Positions 59,174-64,000 of a DNA stretch of 64,000 bases are shown one piece after another. Both the position numbers and the translations under genes were made by a program. This DNA is from Deltaproteobacteria bacterium (GTDB lineage: Bacteria > Desulfobacterota > Desulfobacteria > Desulfobacterales > Desulfobacteraceae). The stretch's first letter is position 1, and the number at the start of each line of letters is the position of its first letter. Where the stretch lies: assembly GCA_013151635.1 (NCBI GenBank), contig JAADHV010000067.1, forward strand, positions 50,958-114,957, given 5' to 3'. The notes beneath the pieces are model-generated. The model ran no database searches. It was not told the origin of the DNA and was given only the letters and a program-made list of their open reading frames with translations.

Positions 59174-60895
59174 ATGTCTAATTCAGAAAATAAAATTATA
59201 TCAGGGGCGCAAGCTGTTGTAGAAATTTTAATCGCTTATGGAGTGAAGGTGGTGTTTGGAGTTCCGGGAGATACCAGTCTTCCTCTATACGATGCTTTTT
59301 ACAAAAAATCTTCAAAGATAAAGCATATCCTTGCCAGGGACGAACGTTCAGCAGTTTTTATGGCAGACGCATATTCCAGGCTGACCCATAAGCCTGCTGT
59401 CTGCGAATGCCCAAGCGGTGCGGGTGCACTCTATTCCATTCCCGGCATTGCCGAAGCAAATGCATCATCTATCCCTGTTATACTATTAACATCCGGTGTT
59501 GCGCTTGCCGGTGAAAATAAAGGAATAATCACTGAGTTGGATCACCATAAATTATTTGAACCGGTTACCAAATGGTCCAGTTTCCTGAAACATACAAAGA
59601 AAATTCCCGATACGCTGCGAAGGGCTTTCAGAATAGCAACAACAGGCCGTCCGGGAGCTGTCCACCTTTCTTTTCCTGTAGAAGTGATGAAAGGACGGAT
59701 GAACAAGGAAAAAATGAATATATATTGTGAAACTGATTGCATGAGTTACCCTGCCTACAGGACACGGGGGGATGCAGACAGGATAAAACAGCTGGCCACT
59801 CATCTTGATGAAGCAAAAAGGCCTGTCATTATAGCCGGTGGCGGGTCTGTTCATTCCCGGGCCGGGGAGCTCATCATTAAGATCGCAGAGCTGATGTCCA
59901 TACCTGTTGCAACCACTATTTCAGGTCAGGGCATCATGCCTGATGATCACCCGCTTGCAATAGGAGTAGTTGGTGACAATGGCTTTCACCCTCATGCTCA
60001 CGAGGCGGTTGACGGAGCCGACACACTGGTTTATCTTGGCTGTAAAATGGGTTCTGTTTCAACGATAAAGTGGACTAAACCATCACCGGATTCGAATACC
60101 AAAATTATCCAGGTAGATATTGATCCGGTCATGCTGTCTAACAACTATAAAAATGAAGTCTGTATCGCAGGCGATGTTTTTCTTGTGCTAAAAGACCTTT
60201 ATCAAGAATTGCAGGACATGGACTGCCATTCGGATAACACCCCCTGGAGCCGGCAGATTAACCGGAGCCGTAAAACCTTTTGGCAGGATTCGACAGCACA
60301 ATTACATTCCAATGCCATTCCCATAAAACCTCAGAGGGTAATCAATGCGGTGAATGAGTCCCTTTTAGAGCCCTTAATTGTTATTTCAGATGCAGGAACA
60401 CCAACTCCCTATATTACCCGGTTTTTACGGTTAAAAGGAAAAGGATCCCGTTTCATTATTCCAAGGGCGTTTGGCGGGCTTGGTTATGCCATCCCAGCAG
60501 TTGTCGGCGCTTTTTTAGCCAGGCCGGATGCTAAAATCATCGGCATGTTCGGGGACGGTTCCCTTGGGATGTCTGCAGGGGAACTTGAAACCCTGGCCAG
60601 GTTAAATGTTCAATCCATATTAATCCATTTTAATAACGGAAGTTTTGGCTGGATAAAGGCGCTTCAATCAATCCATTCACAAGGACGGTTTATGTCTGTT
60701 GATTTCACCCAGAGGAACATGGCTGATGTGGCAACAGCATTTGGCATTAAAAGTTTTCATGTCAAAACACCTGATGAGTTGGACCATGCATTAAATGAAG
60801 CGTTAGAACATCATGGTCCTGTTTTTATTGATGTTGTAACTGAACCTGAGGTCAGTGAGTTGCCCCCTGTTTATTCATGGCATCATAAAAACTAG
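59174..60895 (+). CDS. thiamine-diphosphate-dependent enzyme, acetolactate-synthase-like
   Basis: 573 residues, three-domain ThDP fold. The catalytic Glu is in A-R-D-E-R-S-A-V-F-M-A-D (about 57), the centre is a dimeric Rossmann domain, and the ThDP/Mg motif is G-D-G-S-L-G-M-S-A-G-E-L-E-T (about 458) ending in N-N-G-S-F-G-W. The family includes acetolactate synthase, sulfoacetaldehyde acetyltransferase and 2-oxoacid decarboxylases. FAD-binding residues typical of true acetolactate synthase were not evident. Divergent from the GntR gene, it is probably part of the same substrate pathway, perhaps acting on a 2-oxo acid. A GGAGG site lies 7 bases before ATG. Confidence 0.82.
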   Translation: MSNSENKIISGAQAVVEILIAYGVKVVFGVPGDTSLPLYDAFYKKSSKIKHILARDERSAVFMADAYSRLTHKPAVCECPSGAGALYSIPGIAEANASSIPVILLTSGVALAGENKGIITELDHHKLFEPVTKWSSFLKHTKKIPDTLRRAFRIATTGRPGAVHLSFPVEVMKGRMNKEKMNIYCETDCMSYPAYRTRGDADRIKQLATHLDEAKRPVIIAGGGSVHSRAGELIIKIAELMSIPVATTISGQGIMPDDHPLAIGVVGDNGFHPHAHEAVDGADTLVYLGCKMGSVSTIKWTKPSPDSNTKIIQVDIDPVMLSNNYKNEVCIAGDVFLVLKDLYQELQDMDCHSDNTPWSRQINRSRKTFWQDSTAQLHSNAIPIKPQRVINAVNESLLEPLIVISDAGTPTPYITRFLRLKGKGSRFIIPRAFGGLGYAIPAVVGAFLARPDAKIIGMFGDGSLGMSAGELETLARLNVQSILIHFNNGSFGWIKALQSIHSQGRFMSVDFTQRNMADVATAFGIKSFHVKTPDELDHALNEALEHHGPVFIDVVTEPEVSELPPVYSWHHKN

Positions 60896-60952
60896 GATCA
60901 TGGTTCATCGTCCCGTTAAATCAATGGATTAGCACATCAGGCAATTGACAGA

Positions 60953-62809
60953 TCAATCAAATATGCCCTGGCAGGATAAAATTGGACCGGTTGATTTTTG
61001 TTCCTGCGGGACGGCAAGCTGATCTCCATTTTTTTTTGTCCAAAGGAAGTCCATTATGCTGGCCATTGCTAATCCAGTTTCTGACTGTTTGGCTTCTTTT
61101 TTCAGCAGGGCAATGATATTGGCGGCTTTTTCTATGGAGCAATTTTGCCGGTTATGCTTTGGCAGTTCAAGCACAGCGATGCTGACAGAAATTAAAGGGA
61201 TTTTTTCTATGGTTCCTTCCCTGTTTTTTGCAACCATAAATCCTTTGGACACAATGTCTTGATCATAAAAACTTTCAGCATCCTTTTTAAACCGGTGAGC
61301 CAGTTTTTTCATTTCTATTATAATATCAGGACATTTGGCGTTTTTAACCCCCATAAAAAAATCATCCCCTCCAATGTGGCCCACAAACCTGTTTTCCGAG
61401 AACCCTGCCTTTTTGATAAGATCGGCAAACATTAAAATCAGGCGATCCCCGTTTCTGAAGCCGTATTTATCGTTAAAGGGCTTGAAATGATCAAAATCAA
61501 AATAGATCAGGTAATAGGTGGATTCCATATCTGGCAGGCTTTCGCTGAAGTATTCATGTATCATGGTATTACCGGGTAATTTGGTCAACGGGTTTTGATT
61601 CCTTGCCAGGGTGATATTTTTTTTATTAATTATTTTTAAAAGGGATTTTGCACTTAAGATGCCAACATATTTCATATCATCCACCATGATAAGTCCCTCG
61701 TTATCATTATATTGGGCATAGGTTTCAGTAAGGGTTTCAACAGATGAGTGAATATCTGTTATGGGAAGTTTTGTGATAAATTTTGAAACATCCTTGCCAA
61801 ACGAAGGATTTTCCAGGAGCTGATGCCCGAATCTTGAGAAGATATACTCTTTAAACGCACTCTCCCTGATGATACCCACAGGTTCTTCATGATGGTTAAG
61901 AACCGGGAAAAATGTGGTTTCTTCTTTCCGGAATTTTTCTATTATCGTGATTATATCCGTGTCTGAATAGACAGGCTGGATATAATTGATTTCACCTGTG
62001 ATTAAGGCTCTGTCCTTGAAGGCTCCATTGCGTTTTTCTTTTTTTGAAATGTTTCCTATCTCTTTATACCGTTCTTTCAGATTGTTTAAATCAAGTTGGG
62101 GCTTTTGCACAAAATAGCCTTGTACCATGTCACACCCGATTTCCTTGCACAAGAAAAATTCTTCCATTGTTTCAACACCCTCTGCCAGTACAAGACTGCC
62201 CATAAAATGGGCCAGGTTAACAATAGTTGAGACAAGAAGACGTTTTTTCGGGTCATTTTCCATATTCTGGATGAAAAAGCGGTCTATTTTTATATAATCA
62301 GGTTCTGCATAATACAGGAGTTGAAGACCGGAAAAACCTGTTCCGCAATCGTCCACAGCTATCTTATAACCCTGGCTGCGATAGCCGTCCAGGATTTTTG
62401 AAACATTCTGGTTGTCTCTAAATTGATGCTTTTCAGATATTTCAAAGCATATGTCGTCCATTGAATAGCCATACATTTTAAGCATCCTCGCTGTATTCCC
62501 CGGTGAATAATCCCCTGAATTAAACAAGCGATTGTCCAGGTTATAGAATAATTTAATATGACGTTTCTGCTTGAATTTTGAAAATTTTAAAAAGGCTTTC
62601 TGCCGCAGATGAAGGTCAGCATGGTGCAGCAACCCCTGTTTGTAAGCGCGGTTAAAAATATCATCAATGGAAGAGAACCCGGCACCCTTGTAGCCCCTTA
62701 TCAATGCCTCAAATCCGAATGTATTTCCGGTATGAATATTGACAATGGGCTGGAATGCATAATCCAGTTTTGAAAGCCTTGAAATCCACCATTTGTTTTT
62801 AAGTTCCAC
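60953..62809 (-). CDS. EAL - CBS pair - GGDEF protein (cyclic-di-GMP turnover)
   Basis: 618 residues. EAL (about 10-250): F-E-A-L-I-R-G, E-I-S-E, D-D-C-G-T-G-F-S-G-L, K-I-D-R and A-E-G-V-E-T. Two CBS-like repeats follow (about 275-395), then GGDEF (about 405-580) as H-I-G-G-D-D-F. The EAL catalytic set looks intact except a Cys in the D-D-F-G position. The GGDEF motif is G-G-D-D-F, and no I-site R-x-x-D precedes it. It probably degrades, and perhaps also makes, c-di-GMP in response to a nucleotide bound at CBS. It stands alone, convergent with the ThDP gene. Confidence 0.88.
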   Translation of the reverse strand: MELKNKWWISRLSKLDYAFQPIVNIHTGNTFGFEALIRGYKGAGFSSIDDIFNRAYKQGLLHHADLHLRQKAFLKFSKFKQKRHIKLFYNLDNRLFNSGDYSPGNTARMLKMYGYSMDDICFEISEKHQFRDNQNVSKILDGYRSQGYKIAVDDCGTGFSGLQLLYYAEPDYIKIDRFFIQNMENDPKKRLLVSTIVNLAHFMGSLVLAEGVETMEEFFLCKEIGCDMVQGYFVQKPQLDLNNLKERYKEIGNISKKEKRNGAFKDRALITGEINYIQPVYSDTDIITIIEKFRKEETTFFPVLNHHEEPVGIIRESAFKEYIFSRFGHQLLENPSFGKDVSKFITKLPITDIHSSVETLTETYAQYNDNEGLIMVDDMKYVGILSAKSLLKIINKKNITLARNQNPLTKLPGNTMIHEYFSESLPDMESTYYLIYFDFDHFKPFNDKYGFRNGDRLILMFADLIKKAGFSENRFVGHIGGDDFFMGVKNAKCPDIIIEMKKLAHRFKKDAESFYDQDIVSKGFMVAKNREGTIEKIPLISVSIAVLELPKHNRQNCSIEKAANIIALLKKEAKQSETGLAMASIMDFLWTKKNGDQLAVPQEQKSTGPILSCQGIFD

Positions 62810-63324
62810 TATTTTGGCTCCAGTTTTGTTTGAGGTTAATTGTGAACTGAATTTGAAATATATAATTATCTGACAATAGTGAGGATTCTATTCTATATTT
62901 ATTAAGATTTAATGAATTGTTTGAAATGCTTTTTTCTATGGTTCCCCGGTATGGTGGTGTTTGTCAAGCAAGTTGTCACCTAAATTAAATTTATTTTCTT
63001 GTAATATTATTCTATAAAGTACCCACTTAATTCGCTTCGCTCATTCTTTTTAGGTTTTTTAAGGCATGGGCAGGATAGTCAGTAAAATTTGAGTTGGGAA
63101 GCCGCTTGTGTGGCAGCTCCCCATGTAGTATTCTGCTATAGAACTATTAACAGTTTATTAAAATCCTGAAAGCCTCATGGTGTCGTGTATATATTAGTTT
63201 TAAATTTAAATATTATACAAATGTGAATAGAAGTTAAGAGATATATTGATATCACTGTATCGTTAATTTATAATCCACATATTGCAGTGAGATTAAACAA
63301 AAGGTCAGAAAAGGAATTGAAGAT
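62810..63324. other. intergenic region with one stem-loop
   Basis: 515 bp, AT-rich. A stem-loop GGGAAGCCGC-TTGT-GTGGCAGCTCCC occurs at 63096-63120. GTTTGTCAAGCAAGTTGTCACC (62959-62980) resembles the terminal bases of some insertion sequences, but no transposase is present. The promoter of the resolvase gene should lie in the last 100 bases. No gene is supported. Confidence 0.4.
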
Positions 63325-63918
63325 ATGGCGGATGTCGGATATGTCAGAGTCAGTATTACCCAAAACGATACGAGGCAGTTAGAAGGTATTCCTCTGGATA
63401 AAGTTTTCAGAGAAAAAATATCCGGGAAATCTATTAAGCGGCCGGAACTTGAAAAATGTATTGATTATATACGGGAGGGAGATACGCTGCATGTCCACTC
63501 TATGGATCGCCTGGCTCGGAATCTTAAAGACCTTCAAAATATTGTGGATGATTTAACAGGTGAGGACGTCAAGGTTTTTTTCCATAAAGAAAATTTGATT
63601 TTCTCCGGTGGTGAAGATCCAATGTCAAAATTAATGCTGCAAATCATGGGGGCGGTTGCTGAATTTGAAAGGTCTATGATAAAAGAGCGGCAACGGGAAG
63701 GAATTGCTTTGGCAAAGAAAAAAGGTAAGCGATTCGGGCCAAAGCCGGTCATCGACGATGAAAAATTTAAAAGGATTGTCGAGTTTTTAAACATGGGAAT
63801 GAATAAAACTGATATCTCTGCTAAGATCGGGGTGTCCAGGCAGACTCTCTATAAAGCGCTTAAAAATCTTAAAACTGAATTTAAAATAAAAAGCAAAATG
63901 GAACAGGAGAGAGGATGA
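63325..63918 (+). CDS. serine recombinase (resolvase/invertase family)
   Basis: 197 residues. The catalytic Ser is in Y-V-R-V-S (about residue 10), followed by a conserved K-R-P-E-L, D-R-L-A-R-N-L-K-D-L and A-E-F-E-R-S-M-I-K-E-R-Q-R-E-G. The C-terminal HTH (about 145-190) has I-S-A-K-I-G-V-S-R-Q-T-L-Y-K. It cuts and rejoins DNA at short paired sites, as in plasmid resolution or inversion. No crossover site was found nearby. It overlaps the following nucleotidyltransferase gene and may belong to a small mobile or toxin-antitoxin module reaching outside the window. Confidence 0.9.
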   Translation: MADVGYVRVSITQNDTRQLEGIPLDKVFREKISGKSIKRPELEKCIDYIREGDTLHVHSMDRLARNLKDLQNIVDDLTGEDVKVFFHKENLIFSGGEDPMSKLMLQIMGAVAEFERSMIKERQREGIALAKKKGKRFGPKPVIDDEKFKRIVEFLNMGMNKTDISAKIGVSRQTLYKALKNLKTEFKIKSKMEQERG

Positions 63919-64000
63919 TGATCAATAAAGAAAAAATTATAATCCTTTTGAAAGAATATAAAAACAAGCAAGCCGACAGATTTGGTGTAACTAAAATGGG
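63918..64000 (+). CDS. nucleotidyltransferase-domain (MNT-type) protein, N-terminal fragment
   Basis: Only the first 27 residues or so are in the window (M-I-N-K-E-K-I-I-I-L-L-K-E-Y-K, then Q-A-D-R-F-G-V-T-K-M-G). Q-A-D-R-F-G-V-T-K-M-G just before the window end resembles the helix and first strand preceding the G-S motif of MntA-like minimal nucleotidyltransferases, which act as antitoxins with HEPN toxins. Two ATGs (63915 and 63918) are possible, after GAGAGAGG. Identity rests on a short fragment. Confidence 0.5.
   Translation, partial: MINKEKIIILLKEYKNKQADRFGVTKM

Noticed and set aside
62959-63120. Insertion-sequence end or resolvase crossover site
   Set aside because: Only one short IS-like sequence and a stem-loop were seen, with no transposase or paired inverted repeats.

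Overview
The window looks like chromosomal DNA of an anaerobic Desulfobacterota bacterium, most likely a Desulfobacteraceae-type sulfate reducer. This is inferred from gene content: corrinoid methyltransferases, an LL-diaminopimelate aminotransferase, a probable selenoprotein, multiheme cytochrome and polyferredoxin genes, and many two-component proteins. No ribosomal or sulfate-reduction marker is present to prove it. No tRNA, rRNA, CRISPR array or intact insertion sequence was seen.

Layout. (1) 1-4.6 kb: end of an FKBP isomerase, a flavoprotein, GTP-type PEP carboxykinase, a PHP phosphoesterase and an FMN split-barrel protein. (2) 4.6-17.2 kb: a dense signalling block of histidine kinases, a REC-HDOD protein, a kinase gene broken by a 7-bp tandem duplication, two REC-FapA proteins and a response regulator. 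(3) 17.5-21.6 kb: a MerR-type helix-turn-helix protein fused to a probable SLOG/YpsA-like domain, a membrane-anchored unknown, and a GcvT-serine hydroxymethyltransferase fusion. (4) 21.9-46.1 kb: a copper and redox region. It holds a CopA ATPase, YHS and SHOCT small proteins, a His-Met-rich secreted protein, an RseC-like protein, two CcdA proteins, three TlpA-type thioredoxins (one read as a selenoprotein with a U-P-W-C site), two polyferredoxins, a CuA-domain protein, an amicyanin-like cupredoxin and a five-CXXCH cytochrome. Six transcription units here start from sigma-54-like -24/-12 promoters. Upstream of each lies a 17-bp dyad TGGnT-N7-AnCCA, paired at 22-23 bp spacing in five of the six cases. 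This defines one regulon that is not obviously described, whose activator gene is not in the window. A Ser/Thr kinase and PP2C phosphatase pair lies inside this region. (5) 46.1-60.9 kb: one long minus-strand operon. It encodes an oligopeptide-type ABC importer, DapF, a UroD/MtaA-like methyltransferase, a corrinoid protein, DapL, an MttB-family methyltransferase and a methyl-H4folate methyltransferase. It faces a GntR regulator and a divergent thiamine-diphosphate enzyme, and probably takes up and demethylates a methylated amine. (6) 60.9-64 kb: an EAL-CBS-GGDEF protein, a serine resolvase and the start of a nucleotidyltransferase.

A dispersed repeat of about 96 bp with two potential hairpins occurs four times (one copy internally deleted). 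Three copies lie just upstream of a ribosome-binding site in the same orientation as the gene. The strongest leads for follow-up are the sigma-54 copper/redox regulon, the CuA-multiheme-polyferredoxin operon, the UGA-containing TlpA gene with a SECIS-like hairpin, and the two-hairpin repeat.
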